Assembly (NCBI RefSeq): GCF_019112545.1
Contig: NW_025064890.1
Coordinates: forward strand, 240,283 to 304,282
Source of the DNA: Guyanagaster necrorhizus
Lineage: Eukaryota > Basidiomycota > Agaricomycetes > Agaricales > Physalacriaceae
Direction of reading: 5' to 3'
Length of the DNA stretch: 64,000 nucleotides
The notes under the pieces are model-generated. The model made no database searches. It had not been told where the DNA came from and saw only the letters and a program-made list of their open reading frames with translations. A program made the translations under genes and the position numbers. This document shows positions 1-11,210 of the stretch, piece after piece. Within the stretch, counting starts at the first letter, position 1. Each line of letters opens with the position of its first letter.

Positions 1-73
1 AGTCTGGTGGATTTCCAGGATTGAATCCATGATTAGTTGAGGTGACACAGAGGCTGGCAGCATGCATGTAACA
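1..73 (-). repeat. 3' LTR of element A1, 5' part only (cut by window edge)
   Basis: Read on the minus strand, this begins with TGTTACATGCATGCTGCC and matches the first ~70 bp of the LTRs of element A at 37449 and 43134. The body of A1 lies to the right, so this is its 3' LTR; the rest is outside the window. CpG positions are changed to TG or CA. Confidence 0.85.
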
Positions 74-180
74 GTATCCTCCTGTTATCATTCTTACCCT
101 CAAGAGTGCAGATTCTGATAGCTGGTGGGGCCACATAGAAGATTGTTGGTGGCCATAAGAATTTTTTGCAACTTAGTCAG
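74..180 (-). other. A1 3' untranslated region with polypurine tract
   Basis: On the minus strand this ends in AACAGGAGGATAC directly before the LTR, matching the AAGGGGGGGATAC tract of element A at 43121-43133. It is the expected plus-strand primer. The rest aligns with the ~95-bp 3' UTR of A, up to the point where A1 carries the extra antisense gene. Confidence 0.75.
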
Positions 181-203
181 ATACCACCACCATCACCCTA
201 ACT

Positions 204-1414
204 ATGTTGCCTCTCACTGTGTATTATTGCTCATATACTCCTGAGCCTTTGGTGAGGGAACTCACCCCTGATGGCCTTAAAGAGACCAAGAAATTATTTC
301 ATCTGAAATAGCAGACCATAGAGAAAGAGTATGCAGAGGCTGTAGAAGTCCACTTGGAGTGAAAAAGGGAGCAGGAGAGAGAAGAGAAGATCTGAGCAGA
401 CCATGTGGTCTAGAAGATGTGGAGAAAGAAGCAGCAAGAGAGATTGGAGAAGAAGAGAGAGGAGGTCTGGCAGGCAGTGAAGAGACAGGCAAAGAAGGTG
501 GAGGAGGCATTGAGAGAGGCAGCTCAAAGGGAGACTAAGGAGAGGAAGGCCACAGAGGCTGCAGTGAGAGCTTCAGCCTCAGAGATAAGGCAGGAGAGGA
601 TGATTATAGAGGATGGATTACAAATGACCTCCATAGAGGCTATTGATTTTTGTCTGCATCAAGTGCTGGTAAAACAGTTTGGTTCTAGCTCTGGTCTTCA
701 CTTCAAGAGAGTGACTGATCATATGCCTCCAGAGTCTATAAATACAAATTCAGGTTGAGGAGTGTAGTGGATGACAGTGGGACAGAGGTGGTTGCTAGTC
801 CCAAAAAGCAGGTGAAGTTGAAAGTTGCAGGGCCAGCAGAGGGCAAAGAGTTGTTAAATGATGAAAGTAAGTGTCTTGGTTTTCTTGCATGGTTTGACTT
901 AGCTTTTGCTTTTAGAAAGTTGTATACACTGTCATTGAGATGGCATATAGTGTTACACATGACCAGTAATTAAAGGCACCAGTTGAGGTTGGACTTATGC
1001 TTACTGCAAGATTAAGAAAACCACTTGTTCATTCAACAAGAGTGTCACTGCAAGTGAGGTGATCAGCAGTGTAGAGGTCTCTGCTGGCCTCCACCAAGTC
1101 TCAAGATTAATTCACAAGTTGATGCATCATGTAGACAAGTTAGCAAAAGAGCTGGCAAATATCTGTGGTACCATAATGGATCTCTAGAATGATTATGAGT
1201 TGGATGATATGTCATCTTTCTCAGAGTTGTTTTCAGAGTCTGAGTTGGAGGCCTGAAAGAAGGCTCATCTGCTTTTCAAGGATAGAAGGATCAGGAGGTA
1301 GAAGATCTGTGGGAGGTGATATTGAAAGGGCTGGATGAGAATATAGAGGAGTTGAAGAGGCAGGAGGAGAGTTTAAGTTCTAGTGTGGGCCTGTCAGATT
1401 CTGCTTCCTTGTAA
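204..1414 (+). pseudogene. Antisense cargo gene of A1: coiled-coil protein with Cys-x6-Cys motif
   Basis: This gene lies between pol and the 3' LTR of A1, antisense to the element. A likely start is the ATG at 204 (MLPLTVYYCSYTPEP). A long Lys/Glu/Arg-rich coiled coil covers about 300-620, interrupted only by TAG/TGA codons that look like decay. A frameshift lies near 740. A canonical-looking 49-bp intron (GTAAGTG...TTTTAG) spans 867-915. The next part has Cys codons at 1005 and 1026 (C-KIKKTT-C, with a decayed position at 996), resembling half of a fungal zinc cluster, then a helical segment (SRLIHKLMHHVDKLAKEL), an acidic stretch, and after a second frameshift a C-terminus ending at TAA 1412-1414. 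The C-terminal ~35 residues are recognisable in A5 (23422 stop), so the gene belongs to this element lineage. Young element A lacks it. I do not know the family; a DNA-binding role is only a guess from the Cys motif. Confidence 0.6.
867..915 (+). other. Predicted spliceosomal intron in the antisense cargo gene
   Basis: Donor GTAAGT at 867, a pyrimidine-rich body, a branch-like TTTGACTTAG at ~891-902, and acceptor TTTTAG ending at 915. Removing it joins NDE-K to VVYTVIEMAY in an open frame. At 49 bp it is a normal size for a fungal intron. It marks the sense strand of this gene as opposite to the retroelement genomic RNA. Confidence 0.55.
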
Positions 1415-1866
1415 AGATTTTGTATGAAATATATATAGAAAAGGTGTTGGATGTTGGTAATAGAGAAAAAAATGTAAATATAAGATTTTGACTTTTGAAA
1501 GTGTAAAAAGAGTGATTGACATGGTATTCAGTGGTTAGAATTGAAATAGTAAGATGGGGCTCCAGTGGCATCTAGAGTAGTGTTGTATCAAGAACAGAAT
1601 GATTGAGTGACTTTGGATAAGGGTCCTGATTTGCTTGAGTATCAATAGTGGAATTCTTCAATAAATTCATCAGTAGAGAACTCAAAGGCTGATAACCAAG
1701 CAAACTCTTCATTGATACCTTTGTAGCCTAGCCACTGGATTTTATACAGCAGTGGGCAGCAGAACTGGCAGTCCAGTTTAGAGTTGAGGATTTGAGCTAT
1801 TTTAAAATGTTCTTCTTTGTCGACTTTAACTGAAGATGATGGTGGTTAGATTCAGTTAGAAATGGT
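993..1866 (+). repeat. Left arm of an 874-bp near-perfect inverted repeat
   Basis: The reverse complement matches 11211-12084 with no net indel (paired coordinates sum to 13077 throughout) and three mismatches seen, all transitions. It spans the end of A1 pol (chromodomain) and the C-terminal half of the antisense cargo gene. Both arms carry the same decay mutations, so the duplication happened after the element had decayed. Confidence 0.9.
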
Positions 1867-4800
1867 GTTTTCTTCTATGAGTTTCAATTGTGACATATGA
1901 AAGACTGAGTGAATAGACCAGAGATCCAGTGGAAGCCTCAGAGTGAAGGAGTGGAAATCAGGTTGGACTATAATTTCAAAGAGACCAAGGTATTTCTCTA
2001 AGAATTTTCTGATTGAGTGGATGATTTTGATATATTTGGCACTGAGATAGATCTTGTCACCCACTGTAAACAGGAGTGCTGGAATCCAATGCTTGTCTAC
2101 TTGAGCCTTGTAATGAGACTGAGCTTTGGAAATTTCATCTTTTAATATTTGATAAAGCTTGTCAAAGTTGACTGCAAAGTCTCAGGCCTGAGCAAAGGTA
2201 ATATCCCTTTCAGGCTGAATGGTGATGTTGGGATGGTAACCCTTGTTAGTAAAAAATAAAGAGATTCTGGTGGATGTATTAGGGGCATTGTTGTAGGCAA
2301 ACTCAGCAATAGATAGGAGAGTGTCTCAGTTATCCTGTTGGTAGGAGCAGTAGATGTAGATATACTGTTCTAGAGTTTGATTTGTCTATTCAGTTTATCT
2401 ATTAGCCTTTGGATGATAACCAGAAGTAAGGTGGAGTTCCATATCAAGAGCTAAGACTAAAGTGCAAGTAAATTGGAAAATGAATTTAAAGCTGTGATCC
2501 AAGATGATAATATTTGGAGAACATATGGATAAAGAAAAGTAGGGCAAGCTCCACAGAGTTAATAGTGTCATGAGTGGGGATGAAGATGGCTTGCTTGCTA
2601 GCTCAGTCTATAACTACCAAGATAGCAGTAAATCCATTAGAGTCTGGTAGTTGTTTAATGAAGTCTATAGAAATAGAATCCCATGGCTGTTCAGAAACTG
2701 GCAGAAGTTTGAGTAACCTATAGAGGCTGTGTCTAGGTGTCTTATTGTGTCCACAAACTGTGCAGGACTTAACATAGTGTCAAATATATTCATGTATCTT
2801 TGGCCAGGTGTAGTTCCATTGAACTAGCTCTAATATCTGGTTTTGACTAAAGTGGCCTATCAAGATATAGTTGTGATTGTTCTGAAGTATACAGAGATGG
2901 AGATCATTGGAGTCCAGAATATAGATGCAGTCTTCAAACTAAAGGATGTTAGATTCATCAATAGACTACTGAAAGAAGAAGAGTTCAGAAGTGGCTTTGG
3001 CCTGGTGGAGGCCATTGGAGAATGTAGGGTCAGAGAACTGTGCTTGTTTGATATCAGTGTGAAGTTTGTCACTATCCATGATGGCACTAGCCTGTAGAGT
3101 AGAGCCTTCCAGAAATTGTGAGGGTTAACTTAGGCATATTAGCTATCCCCCTCTTTAGAATAGATATCCTATTGTCTGATGAGCACATCTGGTTTTCCAC
3201 CAAGTTTTCTAGAACAGAATCAAATTACTAGGTTGAACTGAGATAAGTATTCAGACCAGCAGATCCATCAGTGGATTAAAATCTTGGTGGTGATAAAGTA
3301 TTCAAGGTTATTGTGGTCTGTTACAACATTGATAGTCTGCAGAGCCTTCAAGATAGTGCTGCTAATGTTTAAAGGCTTCAAAAATGGCTAGAAGCTCTTT
3401 GTCATAGGTGTCATAGTTGAGTTCAGCATTGTGGAGGCTCTGGAAGCAGAAGGTGATAAGGTGAATTTTGCCATCTTCAAGATAGATAGAGAGGATAGCT
3501 GCAGTTGCATAATTGGAGACATTGGTTTCTATCACTATTTTTTGATTGGAAACCCAGTGGGTAAGAATGAGGGCATGTGTAAAGGCCTGTTTCAACTCAT
3601 TGAAGGTGGCTAAGCATTTGTCATCAAATTTCCATAAAGTTTCCTTATGGATAAGTCATATAAGAGGAAGAATGATATTGCTATATTCATGTATGAAGCA
3701 ATAGTAGAAGTTGGTGAAGCCAAGAAAAAATTGAAGTCTTTCAAGTGATAGGATGTAGTCTAGGTATTCAATGGAATCTCAGTTGAATTCACATTTGGAA
3801 CCCTTGCAGTAGAGTCCATTAGCTCTAAGCCTGCATAGAACCTTATGAACATGTTTCTGATGGTCTTCCAGATTGTCGGAATATATAAAGATGTCATCAA
3901 GGTAGACTACTACTGATATATTGAGCATATCTAAGAATATATCATTCACATATTATTGGAATACTGCTAGAGCATTTGTGAGGCTAAAAGACATGATATG
4001 CCATTTGAAGAAACTATAACAGGTCCAGAAAGCTGTTTTCTATTTGTCCCCTCTAGCTATATGAATGAGATGATAGACATATTGCAGGTTGAGCTTGGTG
4101 TAGATGCATGTAGAGCAGGCAGAGTCAAGAAGGTCAGAAATGAGAGAAAGAGGGTTTATATAGCCTGTGTTTAGATAGCTTTTTGGAGAGGGTATTACTG
4201 AAGATATCTGCAAAATCATGGTACTCTACTGGCACTGATAAAAGATCTGTTCTGCAGATACAGCTTTGGCTCCAATTTTAGGCAAGAAAGGTTGCAGTGT
4301 GAACTGCTGAGCATCTTCTTTTGCACTGGCTCAGACAAATGTGGCAGCAGATATGATGGAGATATTTAGGTGTGCTTTCATAGTAAAAGACTCTGAGAGA
4401 GGATAGAAATAGATGAGTTTGTACAGAAATATAGTCTGCTGGCTACTTCAAGTGGACTTGGAATAGAGTGAAGCCCCAGAAGTTGGACTGATGGAATCTG
4501 GTGGGCATGAAAGTCTCAAAGTTGAGCTGGAAGGCTCAGAGAGAGGTGGACTATTGTTCTGTGAGCACAAAAGTCTCTGGGATATGGTGGAGGCCATGGA
4601 ATTGGTTGGAGTGAGATCCTGATAGCTTGAGCAGAAAGTGATACTATTCTCAGCCCAGTCAATCAATGGATTGTAGCAGGAGAGCCAGTTGTATCCTAGG
4701 ACAAGATTGCAAGACAAATCCAGAGGAGTGATATAGAAGTCAATGGGGAAGATGTATCCAGATGGAAAACAGATAGGGATGGTTGCAATTTGAGATATAC

Positions 4801-5100
4801 AGCTCCCAATAGAGCTATCAAACAATTGAAGTTGCATGCTAGAGATAGTTTTAATGGAGATTTCATTGGCAGCTATATACTTAATGTCAACAAAGCAGTG
4901 GCTAGAACCAGAATCAATAAGAGCAAGAAAATGCAGAATGATACAAGTTGAGGAACCATTAGATTCTGTAGTAGTTGGTAATTCTGCTGAAAGGGGAATG
5001 TGGAAGGAGTGATTGGAAAGGGATGTTGCATTGAGGATGATGACCTCTTGTATGCAAATAGAGTCAATGCAACCCTGAACTTGCATAGAGGGAATAGGGT
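1588..5100 (-). pseudogene. pol: A1 Pol polyprotein (PR-RT-RNase H-IN-chromodomain), decayed
   Basis: Ty3/gypsy Pol read from ~5100 down to the stop at 1588-1590. Protease comes first, with the active-site triplet [10 protein letters not shown] near 4915. Reverse transcriptase follows, with the YLDD box near 3905. RNase H lies near 3530; its first catalytic Asp has become Asn (ETNVSNY against ETDASDY in A). Integrase spans ~2050-2850 and a C-terminal chromodomain ~1600-1860. The order PR-RT-RH-IN with a terminal chromodomain defines a chromovirus. Many TGA and TAG codons and short frameshifts break it, so no active product is expected. It is a close relative of the copy at 39425-43038. Confidence 0.85.
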
Positions 5101-5804
5101 TGCTTCCTAGTTTTCTGACTCTGTAGAAGCTGGTTCCATGAGAGCAGTGTTGACTTCAGCTGCTTGACCTTTGGCAGAGGCCACTGCTTTTTACTTGTTG
5201 CAGTCCTCAGTTTTATGTTTAGCTCCACAGAACATGCAAAGGTTGTTCTGACACCAGCAGTCTTTTTCTTTCTGAGTAAGACAGCCATCTTTGTCTAGCT
5301 TATTGGCATAGAGCTTGGAGGTGGTAGATTTCAGTGTGGAGCTGAAGTCCAAGGAAGAAGTGTTGGACCTCTTGAATTTGAGGTTGGAGGATTGGTTAGA
5401 GGATTTATTGTCTCAGTTTTCATAGGCAATTTCAGTCTTCCAGGTTCAGTAGTGAGCATCAAGTTCTTAGGCAAGGAAGTGCATATCATAAAGGTTGTTT
5501 GGCTTTCTATGGTGTGCCATATTATTCTTGATATGGGTGCAGAGGCTATGGTAAAAGGCATAGCAGAGGGAGTTATCTCTGTACCCAATTTGTGAAGCAT
5601 ACTGGTTGAATTAGATCATATACTTCATGATCCAATCTCTATTGTGTATCCAAAGGTGTTCTAATGCATCTTTGGCATCTCCAATGGCATCAAAGAGACT
5701 GAAGTTGCTATGAAGCTCATCTCTTCTATAGAAAACATGTTGTGATGAGTAAGCTGGGTTTATTCAGGATCAGTTTCTGTGGATTGAGTAAATGTGGTGG
5801 ACAT
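5064..5804 (-). pseudogene. gag: A1 Gag, with large internal deletion
   Basis: It starts at the ATG whose complement is 5802-5804, shortly after the 5' LTR and leader, as in A (37980). The first ~20 residues match A Gag, then the frame jumps at ~5730 to the DELHSNF part of the capsid. About 760 bp present in A (roughly 38060-38830) are missing, including the Pro/Gly-rich region. The capsid end and a short zinc knuckle (CMFCGAKHKTEDC) near 5230 follow. TAG codons replace CAG at several places. Non-functional. Confidence 0.75.
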
Positions 5805-5844
5805 GATAAAAATTTTCAACTCAAGGGTTTGAGTTTGAATATAC

Positions 5845-6355
5845 TATTAGAAACATGCCAATTGAGTGGGTTTGAGTGCACATATAGAGACTGATGGCAT
5901 ATGTGAGTGTCAATAAAGCTATTGGCAATGTCATCCTTGAGTTGAGGCCCAAGAATTTGGATGAACAGGACAGAGTTCCATCAGAAAAATAAAGAGGAGT
6001 ATCTTTCAGAGCAGAATCTGATGGATAAGGAAGAAGGAATTGAAGTGAGTATGAAGTGTAGATGGCTATCTAAGTTGATATTCAAATTGAGTAATTACAA
6101 TAGTTATATATAGCTTTATATACTAATAGTAGCTAATTCCAAGTTGGATTCCATTGGATTCTGATGTCAATATTCACTACTGAGTTCAGGGTCTAGATAT
6201 TACAATATGAAATATGGATGTGAAATATAGATATGAAATAATAATGATGAAAATGAAATTAATAAGTAATAGGGATAGCTGAAGTCCAGTGGATTTCCTT
6301 GATTGAATCCATGATTGGTTGAGATGATATGAAGGCCAGTGACATGTATGTAACA
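5845..6355 (-). repeat. 5' LTR of A1
   Basis: A 511-bp LTR on the minus strand, beginning TGTTACATACATG at 6355 and ending ...TTTCTAATA at 5845 (CA end decayed to TA). It matches the LTRs of A along its length. The sequence just downstream (GTATATTCAAACTC) is the decayed primer-binding site. Confidence 0.88.
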
Positions 6356-6386
6356 GCCTCATCTCATACTCTAATATATGAGATGC
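6356..6386. other. 31-bp spacer with a small palindrome
   Basis: This separates the 5' LTR of A1 from the 3' end of the C LTR. It holds CATCTCAT (6360-6367) and its exact reverse complement ATGAGATG (6378-6385) around a 10-bp loop. No gene. It is probably the host sequence next to C at the time A1 inserted. Confidence 0.5.
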
Positions 6387-6615
6387 TATTAGACTCAAGC
6401 TTTACATGATTATAAACACATGATAAACTGACATCACTTTGCACTTTGAGTGGAATGTCAGAGTTCACTTGTATAAATATTGAACATAGTGACATAAGAC
6501 TTTAGAGTTAGCTTGAGAATAGAATGGTATAAAGATAAACTTTAGCTCAAGGCTAGAGTATACCAGCAAGAGCAAGTCATCTTATATACTGTACAAGTCA
6601 TGGCTAATTATACTA

Positions 6616-6638
6616 CAGTTGACTATCTCACAATGCAT
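6616..6638 (+). repeat. Left terminal inverted repeat of the pogo-like transposon
   Basis: 23 bp, identical to the reverse complement of 8985-9007; preceded by the TA duplication at 6614-6615. Confidence 0.95.
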
Positions 6639-6716
6639 ATGATTAGGAGACACCAAAACTGTATGCATTTATAGATTTATGCAGAACCAAAATGGCATGT
6701 GATGTGATATGTGACT

Positions 6717-8724
6717 TTATGTGACAATATCATCATTGCCCCAAAATGCTGTTAGTGGCTTTTGGGTCAGCTTTCCATGCATCTCCTTGAATAATGCTCC
6801 TCTCAACTTCCTCAGCTATAATACTAATCCATCCTGATCATCTTGTGAAACACAAAATGTCTCCAGCTTTTGAATAAGCTCAAATCCTTCCCTTGTAGTT
6901 ATCAAGGTCTGTTCTTTCTCACTCTCCTCTTTCTCCTCTTTCTTCTCATCATCATCAATGACAGTTATTTCCCCATTTTCTACTGCAATATCATGCTTGA
7001 CAGAAGCAACAATCTCCTCATCTGTTGGCATCACCTCAAGATCTTTAGTATACTCTTTTGCAATAGAGTTAACCATCTCTTCAATAGTTGGAATGGGACC
7101 AAACATGCAATTTTATTGTTTTAATTCAACAAGATGGTCCTTCAACATTATCTCTGCTGTCTGGAGCTGTTGAATGAGAGCAATTTGAGTGGGAGGTGTG
7201 TTCATTTTTGACTGTGATAAAGAAGCCAACTGATTGACTGCCTCCAGTGCTTTACCAATGTCATTCTCTGCATTCATAACAGCCATAAGAGCAGGATGCT
7301 AGTCAGCATCAGCATATTGGTTTCCAAGCAGATTCTGCAATGCCTGTTCAATCTCTAGAAGCATGTATTTGTCTGTTGAGGCAAAGTCACAAATAAGGTT
7401 TCATGCAGACTTAAGGAGTGAGGCATCTTAGAAATCATTGGATGGTGTGGTAGACTGTGACTCAGGTGCATTGTCAGGCATTATACCAGTGTGTTTCCAG
7501 CAGTTTGCTATCATTTCACTGCTGACATTTGCTCAAGCATCATGAGCAATAGTCATAGCTTCAAGAAGATCAAGCTTGAAGATCTCAGACTCTCTAAGAT
7601 CATCGAGATCAAGTGCATGGATACACATGGCATTCTGATAATATGCCTTGAAGCAGCAGATAATACCAGCATCTAGCAGCTGAACATATGGAGTCATATT
7701 GGGCTCAAAGAACTCCAGCTTTGTGTTATGGGATGTATAAGTGATGGAATGCTCTCAAAAGTTGTCCAAAGTCAGCAGAATCTGCTGCATCTCCCTCTTC
7801 ATCTTTAAATCAAACATCTTCACCCACTCTGTAAATATTTTGCTTGTCATTCAGATCTTGTTATTCTGATAATAGAATCCCATTGTTGTTGAACTCTTTT
7901 TTGAAACACTGTAGTTGCTTTGACTTTCTAATAAAAACAACTGGCATCTACTTACTCCTATTTGCATTCACAGCAAAACATATAGTGATGTGGAACTTGT
8001 TCTGTTTTCATCCACTTATAGGACCAAATGCCAAGGTACGATCTGGGATGGCAAATATGACAAGACCAGATTCATCAATATTCCATCTGTCTCACATTGC
8101 ATATTTCACCACAATACTATGAAGATGCATATGTTCTTTTTCCACTGCCACCATATCTACTGAGCCTGCTTCTCCATGCTGCTGAACCTCCTGAATCTTC
8201 CATGCCTTGCAGAATGACCTTAACCATCTCTCTCCTTTCAAACACTAATCCTTTGGAATATTTATCAGATTTTCAATCTGATTTTGTTTCTCTATCAGCA
8301 TTGCACCAGTCACAGTCTCATCTTGGAGCTGCATATTCTGATATCAGGATGCAACAGCATGCTCCACATCAGATCGGGTGACAATATGAGACTTTTTGGA
8401 TGATAATGCATTAGAGTTCTTGTTTGCACACTGTTTAATTTTTGTACAAGATGCCAGTTTTTATGAAAGAGTTGATTGGGTAAAGAGCAATGCATCTTCC
8501 TTTTAGTTTGTGAAATATGCCACAATGTCAGCATGTCAATGAGAAGAATGGTTATCAACATGTTTGAATACTATGAGCCAGTCTCCTATTGTGAGATGTA
8601 GGCGGGAGACCTGCTTTGGAGGCTAAGCTGATGATGTGTACATTGGGACTTTCTCCTTCTGTTTTGTATGCTCATATGGATTTCCAGATTTAGCATGTGG
8701 TTTTTGTGTTGGTTCAGGAGGCAT
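6717..8724 (-). pseudogene. Pogo/CENP-B-like DDE transposase, decayed
   Basis: It reads from the ATG at 8722-8724 to TAA at 6717-6719, ~670 codons with scattered stops. The N-terminus has a helix-turn-helix pattern (SQADIVSYF-like, then LLFTQSTLS). Next come the CENP-B/Tc5-type DNA-binding stretch (GAMLIEKQNQIENL, then RWLRSFCKAWKI) and the DDE_1 catalytic core: WNIDESGL near 8065, LLTLDNF near 7765, and QLLDAGII near 7690, giving three Asp residues. The C-terminal tail from ~7110 is acidic (DDDEKKEEKEE). This order is that of fungal pogo-group transposases. The product would bind the 23-bp ends and cut the element out; here it is inactivated by TGA/TAG codons. Confidence 0.85.
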
Positions 8725-8984
8725 GTTTATAGAGATATAGACTGTGTCATTTTATAATAATTTTTTTTATATTTGTTATAGTCTATACAAACAAATTATG
8801 TTCTTTATTGTTCTAATATATACATAATGTCATATCAGCTTACTATAATTTTCAATCTGACAATGCATATTCCTAACTAGAACTATATGCATTATGCAAT
8901 ATGCATTTTTAGCCCATTTCTCTGCTCCCTGACTGCATTCCAGCCCAATCCATATGCAAAGTCAGAATTATGCATTTCAACATC

Positions 8985-9007
8985 ATGCATTGTGAGATAG
9001 TCAACTG
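8985..9007 (-). repeat. Right terminal inverted repeat of the pogo-like transposon
   Basis: 23 bp, identical to the reverse complement of 6616-6638; followed by the TA duplication at 9008-9009. Confidence 0.95.
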
Positions 9008-9265
9008 TACTTTCTATTGTATGTTGTTGAGTTCTTTGTGCCCATTATCCTTGGGCATTGCTACTATACACAAAATGTTTGCTGTGCATCATTGGATTGT
9101 TCTATTGTGTTGAGGGGCAATAATTGAACAGACTTGTTGTGCTGACTAAGCCTGTCCCATGGTCCCAAGCACTTATAGGCACTCTGACTAAGCATAAGTA
9201 GAGGTTAATTTATAAGAAAAAAGAAATAAAATAATAAAAATCATAACATTACTCCCTCTTTAAGA

Positions 9266-11210
9266 CCATCATTCTGATCACTTAATTTAAGAATGTTTCA
9301 TAATCTTGTATAGCATCATCTGCATCCATTCTTTTTTTGTTGACCCATTGATTAGATTCAGGGTCATAGCCCTTCTAGCTAACCAGATAATCAACTGTCA
9401 TTATCATGCTGCCACCTTTTGCTCTGATTTTTCATAGTTTATAGTCTAAGACTTGATTGATTTTATAGTGTTTCTTGTTGTCAATCAGGTCTGGGGGCAG
9501 AAGTGGCAGCTGCTGCTGATTCAGGAATGCTGGCATGATATAAGGGGTTAATAATGCTTTATTGAAGACATTATGAACCTTTCAGTGCTTTGGTAAGTGT
9601 AATTGGTATGCTAAGGCCTCCACTTTCTTTTGTATTTGAAAGGGGCCTGTGTGTTTATCAGACAGTTTCTGTTTGGGGTGTAGAAGATGTAGGTTTATTG
9701 TGTCAAGCCATACTTTGTCATCAATCATATAAGAGTGAGTGGTCTGGTGATATGCATTATAGTGTTTTTTCATAGTGGCAGCTGTCTTTTCAAGGGCTAT
9801 CTAGGTTTTATTGTGAATGATAGTCATTGTAGTGGCAAAGTCAGAGAATGTGAGCATAGTGATGTGTGCATGCACTATTACAGTGACATTTGGATGCTGT
9901 CCATAATTGATAAAAAACAGGGTTTTACCCATTGCTGAGTGTATATGGTTGTTATGTTAGAATGCCATGAGGGCCAACCATTCAACCCAGTTGTCTTGTC
10001 TGTGATTGATAAACAGACAGAGATACTTTTCAATTTCCTGATTTGCTCACTCCATCTGTCCATCCATCTGCAGATGGTATATGGTGGAGGTATTGCATTT
10101 GATGTTGAGGAGTTTGTAGAGGTTGTCAAGAAATTTTGAGACAAATTAGGGTTTTCAGCTGGAAATGACTGTTTGAGGCATGCCATACTTGGCATAAACT
10201 TCATCTCACAATATCCTCACTCATCCCTCAGAAGAGAGTTCTATAGAACAGACAATCAGAATAATCACCTTCTAAAAGCAATCGATGATAATGATGATGG
10301 TATTATAGCTATTACAATTGGATAGTCCAGTTATCATGTCTATGAAGATATATATCCAGGAGACTTGAGGGATCTCATTGAGATGTAAGGGCTCAGCCTT
10401 AGTCTGAGTGATGGATTTCCCTTTCTGGCAGGTTTTGCATCTCTTAATATATCACTTGATGTCCTGTTCTATCTTTAGCCACCAGTATTCATGTAGGACT
10501 AGTTCTTTGATCTTGGCAATGCCTGAGTGTCTTCTAGTTGCATAGTCATGACATATGGCAATGATTTTGCCACATAATGCTTGATCTCTAAGAATATAGA
10601 TCTGCCTATCATAATTGATCATCCTCTCCTCCTTTGTTATGCCTTGTTTGTGATTTAGAGATAGAGTCACACACCAGTTCCATTTGCTAATATCTCTGAT
10701 TGCACTTCTGATCTGCTCATGGATCTCCTCTTCTATCAGCATTGTCATAGTCTGGAAGTGTTCTGGCTATAGCAATGTTACTTCCTTATTATTGTATCCT
10801 TCTTGATCATGATTAGATTTCCTACTGAGGAGATCTGCCTTTTTATTTGCCATTTCTGTCTTGTGGTGTAGTGTATAAGAGTATTGGCTTAACTCAGTGA
10901 CCCATTAGGCTTGTTGTTGGTTAAGCTTTTATAGCTGTTGAAAATATCAAAGATTTTAGTGATCTGTTTAGATCTCAAAAATTTTGACTGCTTCAATGAG
11001 ATAATGTCACCATTCTTCAAGAGCAAGCATTATAGCCAACAATTTCTTATCATATATTTTGTAGTTGCATTCAGTGACTGTTAAGGCTTTTGAAAGGAGT
11101 GCCACTGGTTGCCATTTCCTGTCTTGTTCTTAGATAGCATCACCCCTATAGCTCCCTCACTGGAGTCTGCTTCAACTCAGAACCTGCTATTCTGATCAGA
11201 GATGGCTAGT
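9266..11210 (-). pseudogene. pol: Element C Pol C-terminal half (RNase H-IN-chromodomain)
   Basis: Family-B Ty3/gypsy Pol on the minus strand. RNase H starts at ~11200 and is cut off there, so RT, protease and Gag are missing. The integrase zinc-binding domain is clear at 10452-10748 (CHDYATRRHSGIAKIK...YWWLKIEQDIK), the catalytic core follows to ~9900, and the IN C-terminus lies at 9582-9773 (VWLDTINLHLLHPKQKLSDKH). The chromodomain (VDYLVS...NQWVNKKRMDADDAI) spans 9300-9460. The last codons run through the polypurine tract, and the stop lies flush against the LTR start at 9248. The right end joins the inverted-repeat arm at 11211. Confidence 0.82.

Larger units (their letters stand above)
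6616..9007 (-). mobile_element. Pogo/Tigger-like DNA transposon with perfect 23-bp TIRs
   Basis: The left end 6616-6638 begins CAGTTGACTATCTCACAA, and 8985-9007 is its exact reverse complement over 23 bp. TA dinucleotides at 6614-6615 and 9008-9009 are the expected target duplication of the Tc1/mariner-pogo superfamily. Internally there is one decayed transposase on the minus strand. The insertion cuts an LTR of element C, so it is younger than C. The perfect TIRs contrast with the broken gene; the element could have been mobilised in trans. Confidence 0.93.
6387..9248 (-). mobile_element. 3' LTR of family-B element C, split by a pogo-like transposon
   Basis: Removing the transposon at 6616-9007 and one copy of its TA duplication joins 6387-6615 to 9010-9248, giving a ~468-bp LTR, against 469 bp for the LTR of element E at 26289. 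It starts TGTTATGATTTTTATT at 9248 on the minus strand and ends ...GAGTCTAATA at 6387 (CTAACA decayed). C pol lies upstream (to the right), so this is the 3' LTR. It keeps the TATA-like region and the AGCTTGAGCTAAAG-type motif near the RNA start. Confidence 0.85.

Noticed and set aside
1380..1571. Identical 63-codon open frames at 1380-1571 (-) and 11506-11697 (+)
   Set aside because: They are the same DNA in the two arms of the inverted repeat, and overlap the 3' end of the antisense cargo gene on the other strand. Identity reflects the duplication, not protein conservation.
6360..6385. 8-bp palindrome with 10-bp loop as a terminator or recombination site
   Set aside because: Seen once, very short, no supporting context; could be chance.
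9320..9420. Possible host chromodomain gene
   Set aside because: The domain continues from integrase in the same direction and ends at an LTR, so it is the Pol C-terminus.
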